DNA of 64,000 nt from Polycyclovorans sp. (GTDB taxonomy: Bacteria; Pseudomonadota; Gammaproteobacteria; Nevskiales; Nevskiaceae). Each line of letters starts with the position of its first letter. Position 1 is the first letter of the stretch. Location: NCBI GenBank assembly GCA_002706265.1, contig PAKU01000019.1, positions 1 to 64,000 on the forward strand. The letters are read 5' to 3'. The translations under genes were made by a program, and so were the position numbers. A model generated the notes under the pieces. That model did not search any database. It was not told the origin of the DNA and worked only from the letters and a program-made list of their open reading frames with translations. Of this stretch, positions 32,514 through 41,700 are shown in pieces.

Positions 32514-33758
32514 GTGAACACCAACTTCCCCCGCATTCAGCGCCTTCCGCCCTACGTCTTCAATATCGTCGGTGATTTGAAGAAGGCGGCCCGAGCGCGC
32601 GGGGAAGACATCATCGACTTTGGCATGGGCAACCCCGATCAGCCCACGCCCAAGCACATTGTCGACAAGCTGGTGGAAGCCAGTGTGCGGGGCACCGAGA
32701 GCGACTACGTCAAGCCCGAGCTGCACGACGAAGACGGGGTGCACACGCACCGCTATTCGGTCTCCAAGGGCATTCCGCGCCTGCGCCGGGCGATGGCGCG
32801 CTGGTACAAGCGTCGCTACGACATCGATGTAGACCCCGAGACCGAGGTGATTGCCACCATCGGCTCCAAAGAGGGGCTGGCCCATCTGGCGTTTGCGACC
32901 CTTGCGCAAGGCGATGTGGTGCTGGTGCCAAACCCGGCGTACCCGATTCATCCCTACGGCGTGGTGTTGGCCGGTGCCGATGTTCGGCACGTGAAAATGA
33001 CGCCGGATGTCGATTTCTTCGAGGAACTCGAGCGCGCGGTCATCGAGAGCTGGCCCAAGCCGAAGATGCTCATCCTCAACTTCCCGGGCAATCCGACCAC
33101 GCAGTGCGTCGACCTGGATTTTTTCGTCAAGGCGGTGGCGATCTGCCGTGAGCACCAGATGTGGCTCATCCACGATCTGGCCTATTCCGACATCGTGTTC
33201 GACGGCTACAAGGCACCGAGCGTGCTTGAAGTGCCCGGCGCCAAGGATCTGGCGGTGGAGTTCTTCACGCTGTCGAAGAGCTACAACATGCCGGGTTGGC
33301 GGGTGGGCTTCATGGTGGGTAATCCCACCCTGGTCGGGGCGCTGGCGCGCATCAAGAGCTACCTCGACTACGGCATGTTCACGCCCATTCAGGTGGCGGC
33401 CATCGCCGCGCTGGAAGGGCCGCAGGACTGCGTGGCCGAAATCTGCGAGATGTACCGCGTGCGCCGCGACGTGCTCTGCGAGGGTTTGAACAAGATCGGC
33501 TGGAAGGTGGAAAAGCCCAAGGCGACGATGTTTGTCTGGGCCGAGATTCCCGAGCCGTTCAAGGCCATGGGCTCCATCGAGTTTGCCAAGAAGCTGCTCG
33601 CCGAAGCGCACGTGGCCGTGTCGCCCGGCATCGGCTTTGGAGAGTACGGCGACAGCCACGTGCGTTTTGCATTGATCGAAAACGAGCACCGCACCCGTCA
33701 GGCCCTGCGCGGCATCCGCCGCATGCTGCAGGGTGGCGGTGTTGTAACAGGCGCCTGA
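32514..33758 (+). CDS. alaC: AlaC-like pyridoxal-phosphate aminotransferase
   Basis: Class I aminotransferase closely resembling E. coli AlaC (YfdZ), which makes alanine from pyruvate and glutamate. It has 414 residues. Shared blocks are [52 protein letters not shown] and [19 protein letters not shown]-like sequence (here [13 protein letters not shown]), with the PLP Lys. Compared with E. coli there is an acidic insertion of about 15 residues just before HRYSVSKG (about 61-78). The start is GTG. It precedes hom, suggesting a role in amino-acid synthesis linked to the aspartate family. Confidence 0.88.
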   Translation: MNTNFPRIQRLPPYVFNIVGDLKKAARARGEDIIDFGMGNPDQPTPKHIVDKLVEASVRGTESDYVKPELHDEDGVHTHRYSVSKGIPRLRRAMARWYKRRYDIDVDPETEVIATIGSKEGLAHLAFATLAQGDVVLVPNPAYPIHPYGVVLAGADVRHVKMTPDVDFFEELERAVIESWPKPKMLILNFPGNPTTQCVDLDFFVKAVAICREHQMWLIHDLAYSDIVFDGYKAPSVLEVPGAKDLAVEFFTLSKSYNMPGWRVGFMVGNPTLVGALARIKSYLDYGMFTPIQVAAIAALEGPQDCVAEICEMYRVRRDVLCEGLNKIGWKVEKPKATMFVWAEIPEPFKAMGSIEFAKKLLAEAHVAVSPGIGFGEYGDSHVRFALIENEHRTRQALRGIRRMLQGGGVVTGA

Positions 33759-33786
33759 CGCCCCTTTTTCTCACAGGTTTTTTGTC

Positions 33787-35088
33787 ATGACGGCACCCCT
33801 CAAACTGGCCCTGATTGGCCTTGGCACCGTGGGCCAGGGCGTTGTGGAGTTGATGCAGCGCAACGGTGAGGTGATCGCTGCGCGGTTGGGGCGGCGCCTG
33901 CAAATTACGGGCATTGCGGTGCGTGATCTCGGCCGCGCGCGCGCGGTCAACATCGACGGCATTCCGCTGACCGATGACGCCGAAGCCCTGGCACGCGATG
34001 GCGATTACGACGTGTTGGTGGAACTGATCGGCGGCGAGACGACGGCGCGCACCGTGACCGAGATCGCCTTTTCACGCGGCAAGTCGGTGGTCAACGCCAA
34101 CAAGGCGCTGATTGCGCGACATGGCAACGCGCTGCTGGCCCAGGCTGAATCGGCGGGTGTGGGTATCGGCTTCGAGGCGGCGGTGGCCGGCGGCATTCCG
34201 GTGCTCAAGGCGCTGCGCGAGGGCTTGGCAGGCAATCAGGTCAGTGAACTGGCCGGCATCATCAACGGCACGAGCAACTACATCCTCACGCAGATGGGCA
34301 GCAAGGGGCAGGCGTTTGCCGATGCGCTGGCCGATGCCCAGCGTCTGGGCTATGCCGAGGCCGACCCCACCTTCGACATCGAAGGGGTCGACGCTGCGCA
34401 CAAGCTCACCATTCTGGCGAGTCTGGCCTTTGGTATTCCGCTGGACTTTGATGCGCTGTCGATTGAGGGCATCAGCACGATCACACCGCAGGACATTCGC
34501 ATTGCGCGTGAACTGGGCTACGCCATCAAGCATCTGGGCATCGCCAAGCGCGAGCACGATGGCGGTGTCAGCCTACGGGTGCACCCGACGCTGATCCCCG
34601 CCGAACACCTGCTGGCCAAGGTGGACGGCGTGCTCAATGCCGTGCTCATGCGCGGCGACGGCGCCGGCCCGGTGTGCATGACCGGTGCGGGTGCCGGGCG
34701 TCTGGCCACTGCATCGGCGGTGCTGGCCGACATCATCGACCTGGGCCGCGTGGGCGCACGGATCGCCCCGCCCCTGGGGCAACCCGTCGCCGGCCTCAAG
34801 CCGGCCACCGTGCACCCCGCGCACGATGCCGCCAGCGCGTTCTATCTGCGTCTGCGGGTGGCCGACACGCCGGGCGTGCTCAAGGGCATCACCTCGGTGT
34901 TTGCCGAGTTGGACATCAGCATCGAGGCCATCCAGCAGCGCGAGCCGCGGGAAGGCGATGACGCCACCGTGGCACTGATCACCTCCGAAGCCACCGGCCG
35001 GCAGATTCAGGATGCGGTGTCGCGCATCGAAGCACTGCCGTTCGTGCGGGAGCAGCTGGCGCGGATACGGGTCGCGCATTTTGAGTGA
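33787..35088 (+). CDS. hom: Homoserine dehydrogenase
   Basis: Reduces aspartate semialdehyde to homoserine, the branch point to threonine and methionine. It has 433 residues, a monofunctional form. The NAD(P)-binding start is LALIGLGTVGQGVVEL, followed by the catalytic region with FEAAVAGGIPVLKALREGL and IINGTSNYILTQM and a C-terminal ACT domain (about 350-430, VADTPGVLKGITSVFAELDISIE) likely to give threonine feedback. It is 28 bases after the aminotransferase. The usual partner thrC is separated from it by a toxin-antitoxin pair. Confidence 0.95.
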   Translation: MTAPLKLALIGLGTVGQGVVELMQRNGEVIAARLGRRLQITGIAVRDLGRARAVNIDGIPLTDDAEALARDGDYDVLVELIGGETTARTVTEIAFSRGKSVVNANKALIARHGNALLAQAESAGVGIGFEAAVAGGIPVLKALREGLAGNQVSELAGIINGTSNYILTQMGSKGQAFADALADAQRLGYAEADPTFDIEGVDAAHKLTILASLAFGIPLDFDALSIEGISTITPQDIRIARELGYAIKHLGIAKREHDGGVSLRVHPTLIPAEHLLAKVDGVLNAVLMRGDGAGPVCMTGAGAGRLATASAVLADIIDLGRVGARIAPPLGQPVAGLKPATVHPAHDAASAFYLRLRVADTPGVLKGITSVFAELDISIEAIQQREPREGDDATVALITSEATGRQIQDAVSRIEALPFVREQLARIRVAHFE

Positions 35089-35116
35089 GGCGGCCCCTGC
35101 ATTACGAGGGCGGTCG

Positions 35117-35145
35117 TTGACGCGCTGGTTGATGGCATTCAAAAT
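35117..35145 (+). promoter_or_regulatory. Promoter of vapB-vapC(-thrC)
   Basis: TTGACG (35117-35122; 5 of 6) and CAAAAT (35140-35145; 4 of 6) are separated by exactly 17 bases, in the 84-base hom-vapB gap. Transcription would start near 35152. It implies a transcript that does not depend on the hom promoter. Confidence 0.6.
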
Positions 35146-35174
35146 GGCGCACTCCATGCCATGAGAAATGCCAT
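35132..35174 (+). promoter_or_regulatory. Nested dyad operator over the vapBC promoter
   Basis: Two inverted repeats share one centre at 35153. The outer pair is ATGGCATT (35132-35139) and AATGCCAT (35167-35174); the inner pair is ATGGC (35144-35148) and GCCAT (35158-35162). They cover the -10 box, the expected transcription start and the vapB start codon, which is where toxin-antitoxin complexes bind to repress themselves. Confidence 0.65.
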
Positions 35175-35451
35175 GACCGACGCCACAGCATCTGTCATCT
35201 CGATGGACGCCAGCGGCCGTTTCGTGCTGCCCAAAGCTGTTCGTGATCAGCTGTGTCTGAAACCGGGCAGCCGGTTTTCCGTGGAAGTCGTCGCGGGCCG
35301 TATCGAGTTGACGCCGCAGGATGACGAGGAAGTGCAGGTGGTCCGGGTCAACGGTCGGCTAGTGCTCCGTGCCCCGCCCAGCAAGGTCGGCGTTGCTGCG
35401 GCCATCGTTGCCGATCGTGAGGAGCAGGCGCAGCGCGGCTGGCCGAGATGA
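35173..35451 (+). CDS. VapB-type antitoxin, AbrB/MazE fold
   Basis: Predicted antitoxin of the neighbouring PIN toxin, and DNA-binding repressor of its own operon. It has 92 residues. A SpoVT/AbrB-type swapped-hairpin domain is at the N-terminus (ISMDASGRFVLPKAVRDQLCLKPGSRFSVEV), with a C-terminal tail that would wrap the toxin. ATG 35173 is preferred because it leaves a leader of about 20 bases after the predicted transcript start; an in-frame ATG at 35161 would leave about 9. It overlaps vapC by ATGA. Confidence 0.85.
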   Translation: MTDATASVISMDASGRFVLPKAVRDQLCLKPGSRFSVEVVAGRIELTPQDDEEVQVVRVNGRLVLRAPPSKVGVAAAIVADREEQAQRGWPR

Positions 35452-35879
35452 AGGTTGCGGTCGACTCGTCAATATTGGTCGCTGCGCTGTTACCCCACGA
35501 GGACGGCCATCAGGCCTGCGTGGCGCTACTGGAACAGTCATCTCATGTGACGGCGTGGCCGCATGTCATGAGTGAAACGTTTTCGTCGCTGACCGGGGGG
35601 CGACACGGCTGGCGCGCGAAACCCAATCAGGCCAGCCAGTTAATTGATGATTTGTTGCCGCAGCTCTCCTTTACTGAGTTGACCGCCACCGACATGAGCG
35701 CGGCCCTGCGCGAGGCTCACCTGGTCGGCGTGCGCGGCGGCGCGATATATGACTATCTGCATCTCGTGGCGGCCAAAAAGGCCGGTGCGGAAGCGTTTTA
35801 CACCTTGAATAGCCGACACTTTGCTGCCGTGGCGCGTGCCGGTGACCCGCACATCCTGTCGCCTGAATCCTCATTATGA
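35448..35879 (+). CDS. VapC-type PIN-domain ribonuclease toxin
   Basis: Predicted Mg-dependent endoribonuclease toxin. It has 143 residues. The PIN acidic site is visible: Asp6 (VDSSILVAA), Glu43 (MSETFSSLT) and Asp102 (IYDYLHLVAAK), with Asn121 in the closing TLNSRHF motif. All are kept, so the toxin looks active. It overlaps the antitoxin by ATGA and its stop overlaps the first thrC ATG in the same way. The pair sits inside the hom-thrC unit, which is unusual. The RNA target cannot be predicted. Confidence 0.87.
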   Translation: MKVAVDSSILVAALLPHEDGHQACVALLEQSSHVTAWPHVMSETFSSLTGGRHGWRAKPNQASQLIDDLLPQLSFTELTATDMSAALREAHLVGVRGGAIYDYLHLVAAKKAGAEAFYTLNSRHFAAVARAGDPHILSPESSL

Positions 35880-37012
35880 AACGCGAATCCATGAACTACA
35901 CCGGCCTGATTGATCACTACCGCGACCGCCTGCCCTTCGGCCCCGAGGTGCGCGCCATCTCGCTCGGCGAGGGCCGCACGCCGTTGATCCAACTGCGCAA
36001 CCTGCCATCCGAGATTGGCTTCGAGGGCGAGATCTACGTCAAGTTCGAGGGCCTCAACCCGACCGGCTCGTTCAAGGACCGCGGCATGACGGTCGCGGTC
36101 ACGCAGGCCGTGCACGAAGGCGCCAAGGCGATCATTTGCGCCTCCACCGGCAACACCTCGGCGGCGGCGGCGGCCTATGCGGCCCGTGCGGGCATCACCG
36201 CCTTCGTGCTGATCCCCGAGGGCAAGATCGCGCTGGGCAAGCTGGCACAGGCCGTGGTGCACGGCGGCGTGGTGGTGCAGATCAAGGGCAATTTTGACGA
36301 CGGCATGCGGCTGGTCAAGGAAGTGGCCGAGACCGCGCCGGTGTCCATCGTCAACTCCATCAACCCTTACCGGCTGCAGGGGCAGAAGACCGCAGCCTTC
36401 GAAATCGTCGAAAGCCTGGGGCGCGCGCCGGATTATCACGCGCTGCCGGTGGGCAATGCCGGCAACATCACTGCGCACTGGATCGGCTATTCCGAAATGA
36501 CCGGACAGGGCACGCCGGCCTGCGCCATGTGTGACGGCCAGTGCAAGGTGCCGCATGCGGCGGTCACGGACACGCGTCCGGTGATGCTGGGGTATCAGGC
36601 CTCCGGCAGTGCGCCGTTCCTCCACGGCGGGCCGGTCGAGAACCCGGAAACCGTGGCCACCGCCATCCGCATCGGCAACCCGCAGAGCTGGGACCGTGCC
36701 TGGGTGGTGCAGCGCGAGTCGGGGGGCTGGTTTGACCACTGCAGCGATGACGACATCCTTGCCACGCAGCGCCTGTTGGCGATGAAAGAAGGGGTGTTCT
36801 GCGAGCCGGCATCGGCGGCCTCGCTGTGCGGCGTGATCGCCGACATTCGCGCCGGCAAGATCGCCCAGGGCAGCACCGTGGTCTGCACCCTCACGGGCAA
36901 TGGCCTGAAGGATCCCGACATCATCATGAAGGACGGCCTGAAGGGCTTGATCCAGGTGCCGGCCGAGCGCGGTGCCGTGGAGCGCGCGCTGCTGGCGCAC
37001 ATGAACGGGTGA
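35876..37012 (+). CDS. thrC: Threonine synthase
   Basis: PLP enzyme that converts O-phosphohomoserine to threonine. It has 378 residues, the short class. PLP Lys67 is in NPTGSFKDRG; STGNTSAAAAAYAAR and PVGNAGNITAHW bind phosphate and cofactor. After the latter, an insertion of about 20 residues carries Cys216, Cys219 and Cys223 (CAMCDGQC), which I do not recall from relatives. ATG 35876 overlaps the vapC stop (ATGA); ATG 35891 (MNYTGL) is the alternative. No clear ribosome site precedes 35876, so translation may depend on coupling. It overlaps recJ by GTGA. Confidence 0.94.
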   Translation: MKRESMNYTGLIDHYRDRLPFGPEVRAISLGEGRTPLIQLRNLPSEIGFEGEIYVKFEGLNPTGSFKDRGMTVAVTQAVHEGAKAIICASTGNTSAAAAAYAARAGITAFVLIPEGKIALGKLAQAVVHGGVVVQIKGNFDDGMRLVKEVAETAPVSIVNSINPYRLQGQKTAAFEIVESLGRAPDYHALPVGNAGNITAHWIGYSEMTGQGTPACAMCDGQCKVPHAAVTDTRPVMLGYQASGSAPFLHGGPVENPETVATAIRIGNPQSWDRAWVVQRESGGWFDHCSDDDILATQRLLAMKEGVFCEPASAASLCGVIADIRAGKIAQGSTVVCTLTGNGLKDPDIIMKDGLKGLIQVPAERGAVERALLAHMNG

Positions 37013-38709
37013 TTCGCCGTCGGCCCGTTCCGGCGCCTGAGGCGCTGGCCGGCCTGCCGGACACGCTGCATCCGCTGGTACGCCGCCTTTACGCGGCCCG
37101 CGGCGCACGGTCGGCGGCGGACGCGGAGTTGCCGCTGTCGGCCCTGTTGCTGCCCACCGGCCTGAAGGGGCTGATGGGCCTGACGGCCGCCGCCGACCTG
37201 CTGGTGGCGGCCTTGCACGAGCAGCGCCGCATCGTGCTGGCCGGCGATTACGACTGCGACGGCGCCACCGGCGTGGCGGTGGGCGTGCGTGGCTTGCGCC
37301 TGCTGGGGGGGCGCCATGTGGACTATGTGGTGCCCGATCGTTTCCGCATGGGCTACGGTCTGTCGCCGCTGCTGGTCGACGCCGCTGCCGAGCGCGGCGC
37401 CGAACTGATTCTCACCGTTGACAGCGGCATCTCCAGCGTCGCGGGCGTGGCCCACGCGGCAAGTTTGGGCATTCCCGTGGTCATCACCGATCACCACTTG
37501 CCCGGCCCGGTCCTGCCGGCGGCGGCGGCCATCGTCAATCCCAATCAACCGGGCTGCGACTATCCGTCCAAGCATCTGGCCGGTGTCGGGGTGATGTTCT
37601 ATCTGCTGGCCGCCGTGCGCGCCCGGCTGCGCGATGCAGGGCAGGACCCGCCCAGCCTGGCGCCGCTGCTCGATCTGGTGGCGCTGGGCACCGTCGCCGA
37701 CGTGGTGCGCCTCGACACCAACAACCGGGTGCTGGTGCGCGCCGGTCTGCGGCGCGTGCGTGCCGGGCAGGCCGTGGCGGGCATTCGCGCCCTGCTCAGC
37801 GTGGCGGGTCGCGAGCCGGCTCATGTGTCGTCGCAGGATCTGGGTTTCGTGATCGGGCCGCGCATCAATGCGGCCGGACGCCTCGATGACATTCGCACCG
37901 GCATCGAATGCCTGCTGGCCGATGACCTCGCCACGGCCACCGAACGCGCCCGGCAACTCGACGGCATCAACCGCGACCGGCGCAGTCTGGAAGCCGACAT
38001 GCGCGACACGGCGCTGGCGCGCTGTGCCGACAGCACCGCAACCGGTATCTGCCTGTTCGAGCCGGACTGGCACGAAGGCATCGTCGGGCTGGTGGCCTCG
38101 CGCATCAAGGAGGTGCACCACCGCCCGGTGATCGCCGCCGCGCGGGCGCAGGCGCCGGGCATGCTCAAGGCCAGCGGCCGCACCATTGCCGGCCTGCACC
38201 TGCGGGATGTGCTGGCCGAGATCGACGCCACCCATCCGGGGTTGATCGAGCGCTTTGGCGGCCACGCCATGGCGGCCGGCCTGAGTCTCGCCGAGGCAGA
38301 CTGGCCGGTGTTCTGTCAGGCGTTTGACCAGACGTGTGCGCGACATCTCGACGCCGACGCGCTGCTGCAGGTGACCGACAGCGACGGCGAGCTGCCGCCG
38401 GAGTGGCTGGACATCGACGCCGCGCTGGCGCTCGAAGACGCCGGGCCGTGGGGGCAGGGGTTCCCCGAGCCGCAGTTCGACGGCGTTTTCACCGTTGCCG
38501 AGGTTCGGCTGATGGGCAGCGACCAGCAGCACGTGCGCTACGGCCTTGAGCATCCGGGCGGTGGGCGGTTTCAGGCGGTGCACTTCGGAGTGGGCGACCA
38601 GGCCCTGGCGGTGGGCGCTGTGGCGCGCTTCGTGTACCGCCTCAGCGTCAATCGTTGGCGCGATCGGGTGAGCCCGCAGTTGATGATCGTCAGCGCCGAG
38701 CCCGCCTGA
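37009..38709 (+). CDS. recJ: Single-strand-specific exonuclease RecJ
   Basis: 5'-3' exonuclease of recombination and mismatch repair. It has 566 residues (577 in E. coli). DHH-family motifs are seen in order: LAGDYDCDGATG, TVDSGISS, ITDHHLPG and NPNQPGCDYPSKHLAGVGV. The DHHA1 part has RINAAGRLDD and SGRTIAGLHL with FGGHAMAAGL, followed by the C-terminal OB fold. The GTG start overlaps the thrC stop; earlier in-frame starts lie inside thrC. Confidence 0.95.
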   Translation: MIRRRPVPAPEALAGLPDTLHPLVRRLYAARGARSAADAELPLSALLLPTGLKGLMGLTAAADLLVAALHEQRRIVLAGDYDCDGATGVAVGVRGLRLLGGRHVDYVVPDRFRMGYGLSPLLVDAAAERGAELILTVDSGISSVAGVAHAASLGIPVVITDHHLPGPVLPAAAAIVNPNQPGCDYPSKHLAGVGVMFYLLAAVRARLRDAGQDPPSLAPLLDLVALGTVADVVRLDTNNRVLVRAGLRRVRAGQAVAGIRALLSVAGREPAHVSSQDLGFVIGPRINAAGRLDDIRTGIECLLADDLATATERARQLDGINRDRRSLEADMRDTALARCADSTATGICLFEPDWHEGIVGLVASRIKEVHHRPVIAAARAQAPGMLKASGRTIAGLHLRDVLAEIDATHPGLIERFGGHAMAAGLSLAEADWPVFCQAFDQTCARHLDADALLQVTDSDGELPPEWLDIDAALALEDAGPWGQGFPEPQFDGVFTVAEVRLMGSDQQHVRYGLEHPGGGRFQAVHFGVGDQALAVGAVARFVYRLSVNRWRDRVSPQLMIVSAEPA

Positions 38710-38718
38710 AACAGGCGG
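38702..38718. terminator. Hairpin between convergent recJ and GGDEF genes
   Basis: A perfect 7-bp stem (CCGCCTG/CAGGCGG) with an AAA loop includes the recJ stop codon. It lies between two convergent genes, 18 bases from the other stop. It has no T run on either strand, so termination is only possible, not shown. Confidence 0.35.
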
Positions 38719-38735
38719 CCCTGATCGGGTCATCG

Positions 38736-41700
38736 CTAGCGCGCGGTGTTGAACAGGATGGGCGTGGACCGCGCCACGGCCATGCCTTCCAGATAGTCGG
38801 CGCCCAGCAACTGCCACGCCTTGAGCATCTCGGGATCGTGGAGATTGCGCACCAGCAGACGTTGCTTGCGCACGCGCGCCAGTTGCAGCGCCTGCTCGGC
38901 CATCAGCCGTTCGGCGGCGTCGGTTTGCAGGCCGGCGAGGCTGCTGGCGTCGAGCACCACTTCGTCGAGGCGCAGGTGTCGCCAGCCGCTGCGGTCTGCC
39001 GCCGCCAGCGACAGGGGGTGCGGGCCGGCAAGGTGGCAGCCGATGGCGCGCATGGCATCACAGAACGGCAGCACCGCCGACTGGCTGAGGCGCATGTCGA
39101 GCTCGGGCAATTCAAAGCAGATGTGCCGCGCCGGCACGCCGTGGGTTTCGAACGCGTCGATCAGAAAGGTCAGCCAGTCGGGGTCGATGACGGTGGACGG
39201 CGACAGGCGCAGGCGCACCCGGCCAATGGCCGCCAGCCGCGACGGGTCCTGCCCGAGCTGGACCAGGCTTTGGCTGACGATCCAGCGGTCGATCTGCGGG
39301 CTGAGTTGCAGGCGTTCGGCCACCGGCATGAACACCGACGGCTCGGCCCAGAAGCCTTCTTCGTCCTCGAGCGCCACCTGCATGTCGAACACCTCGCCCT
39401 CGCTCTGCAGGACCTTGCTGCTGGCGATGAGCTGGGTGGTGAGGTGGAAGCGGTTCTCCTGCAGCCCGGCGGTGATGCGCCGCGTCCACAGGGTGTTGTC
39501 GATCAGACTCTGTGAGCGCGACAGCTCGGGCGTGAACGTGACCGTGGTGTTGCGGCCGCGCTGCTTGGCGGCCTGGCAGGCCGCGTCCACCTGGGTCAGC
39601 AGCAGGTTGAAGGGCCGCTCGGCGTCAGGCTGGAGGTCGGCAACGCCGGCGCTGGCGGTCAGGCTGAGATTTTTCGACGACCAGCGGAATTCGGCTTTGG
39701 CCAGTTGCGCGCAGAGGGCGCTGATCAGCACCTGGGCGCGGTTGGCGTCGAAGCCTTCCAGCACCACCAGAAACTCGTCGCCGTTCAGGTGATAAACCGC
39801 GCCGAAATTGCCCGCCGCGCCTTCGAGGTGACGCGCCACGCGGTGCAGCAATTCGTCTCCCGCCGTCCGGCCGTGCAGGACGTTGAGGGCCTCAAAACGA
39901 TCGAGGTTGATCAGCGCGGCGGCGTGTGAGGTGGCCGCCTGTTCAAGCAGCAGCCGTTTGACATGGCGCTCGGCGCTGAGGCGGCCGGGCAGGCCGCTGA
40001 CCGGGCTCAGGTCGCCCTGTGCCTGTGCCTGTGCGTCAGCCGTTCGATCCAGGGTGCGCAGCACCAGAACGACGTGACTGGCCCGGCGTTGCAGCGCCGG
40101 CTTGACCGGATGCAGGTGCACCGTTACCGGCAGGTCGCCGCTGTTGCTGAGCCAGGTGCCGGCCTCCGGCAGCTCCACCGCCTGGCCGCGCTCCAGTGCC
40201 TGCCGTAGCCAGTGGCTCAGGGGTTGGTCGAAGCCCTGCAGGCTGATGACCTCGTCGGCCATGCGGTCAACCCGTTCGGTCTGTCGCCGGTCCAGCCGCG
40301 CTTCCATGGCGGGGTTGACCTGGACCAGCCGTCCTTCGGCATCCAGCAGCCCCCAGGCATCGTCGAGCGCGCCCAGGGTGGTGAGATGCAGGGCCCGCAC
40401 CCGGTCGAGTGCGCGCTCGAGGTCGCGCCGCTGCGCCGACTCCAGCGACATCTTGGTTTTCATCGACAGCGCGCCGTCCATCAGTTCACGCAAATGACGG
40501 GTGCGCTCGTTGTAGAGGCGCGCGATCACGCCCACTTCGTTGCGGCGCGATTCGTCGAGCACGATGTCGAGCGACGATTCGGCGTCAGTCTGCAGTGCCA
40601 GCGTTTCGGCGATGCGCTTGAGCGGGTTGATGACCAGGGCGCGCAGCGCGCCCGAGATCAGCAGCAGGGCGATGATCACGCCGCCACCGGTGAGCACGAG
40701 CGCCTGATTGAACAGATAGCCGGCCCCGGAAAAGCCTTCCTGTGCGGCCCGCACCTTGATGATGGTCCAGCCGCTCCGGGGCAGCTCGAACACCACCGCG
40801 TTGGCGTGGCCACCGACCACCGGATCGTTCTGGATGTGACTGATGACGGGCTCTGCAGACGACTGGGTCGCCGCGCCCAGGCGTGACCAGATCTGCGCAG
40901 TGGCCTGTTCCGCGTCGCTGCGGCTGAAGTCGCGGGTCTGCGCCGCGAGGCGGGTGATGGCGCCGGCATCGTAGGCCGGTGATCGGGTGAGCGCCGAGCG
41001 TTGTGCCTGGCGACGGTCGAACAATTGCAGCGCCAGCGGCGACAGGGCGGGGTAGCGCTGGCCCAGTTCGGCCATGTTGGCGGCCGGCTGGTCACGCAGG
41101 GCCGTCATCAGCCGCTGCGAGGCGGCGATGATCCGGTGGTCGCTGTCGATCAACACGCTGTAGCCCGGGGTGTCTTGCGAGGCTTCTTCAAACAGCGACT
41201 CAAGGGTATTGACGCTGATGGCCACGGTGACGACGCCCATCATCCGCTCGGCCCGCATCAGCGGCATGCTGCAGCTGATCAGTTGCCGGTCGATCAGCGG
41301 CTCGCGGCGCACCGGCGACCAGTAACAGCGGTGGGGCTGTGTGAATTGGGTGGGGGTGAACCAGGCGGCTTCGGTGTAGGGCACCGCCCGCGGGTCGTTG
41401 TAATCGCCGCGCGCCACCAGCGTGCCGTCGGCGCTCCGCAGCCAAAGCTGGCTGCGCCGTGGCTGGCCCTGGGCCGGAATCGGCCAGATGCCAATGCCGG
41501 TGAACAGACCTTCGGGATCTGCGGCGTTGACCATGTCGGGAATGGCCGGCGTGGGGTTGGCCGGGTCGCCGGCCACGGCGGCCAGCTCGGCAATCATCGC
41601 CGCCAGGGTTTCGGCCTGGCTGACCAGGGCCGAGAGCCGAGTCTGGACCCGGCGCGCGCTTTCGGTCTCGTAGCGGAAGGATTCGGCCGACAGGGTGTCG

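Noticed and set aside
36595-38817. Antisense open frame of about 740 codons opposite thrC and recJ
   Set aside because: Composition artefact; it covers two well-identified genes and ends in unrelated sequence.
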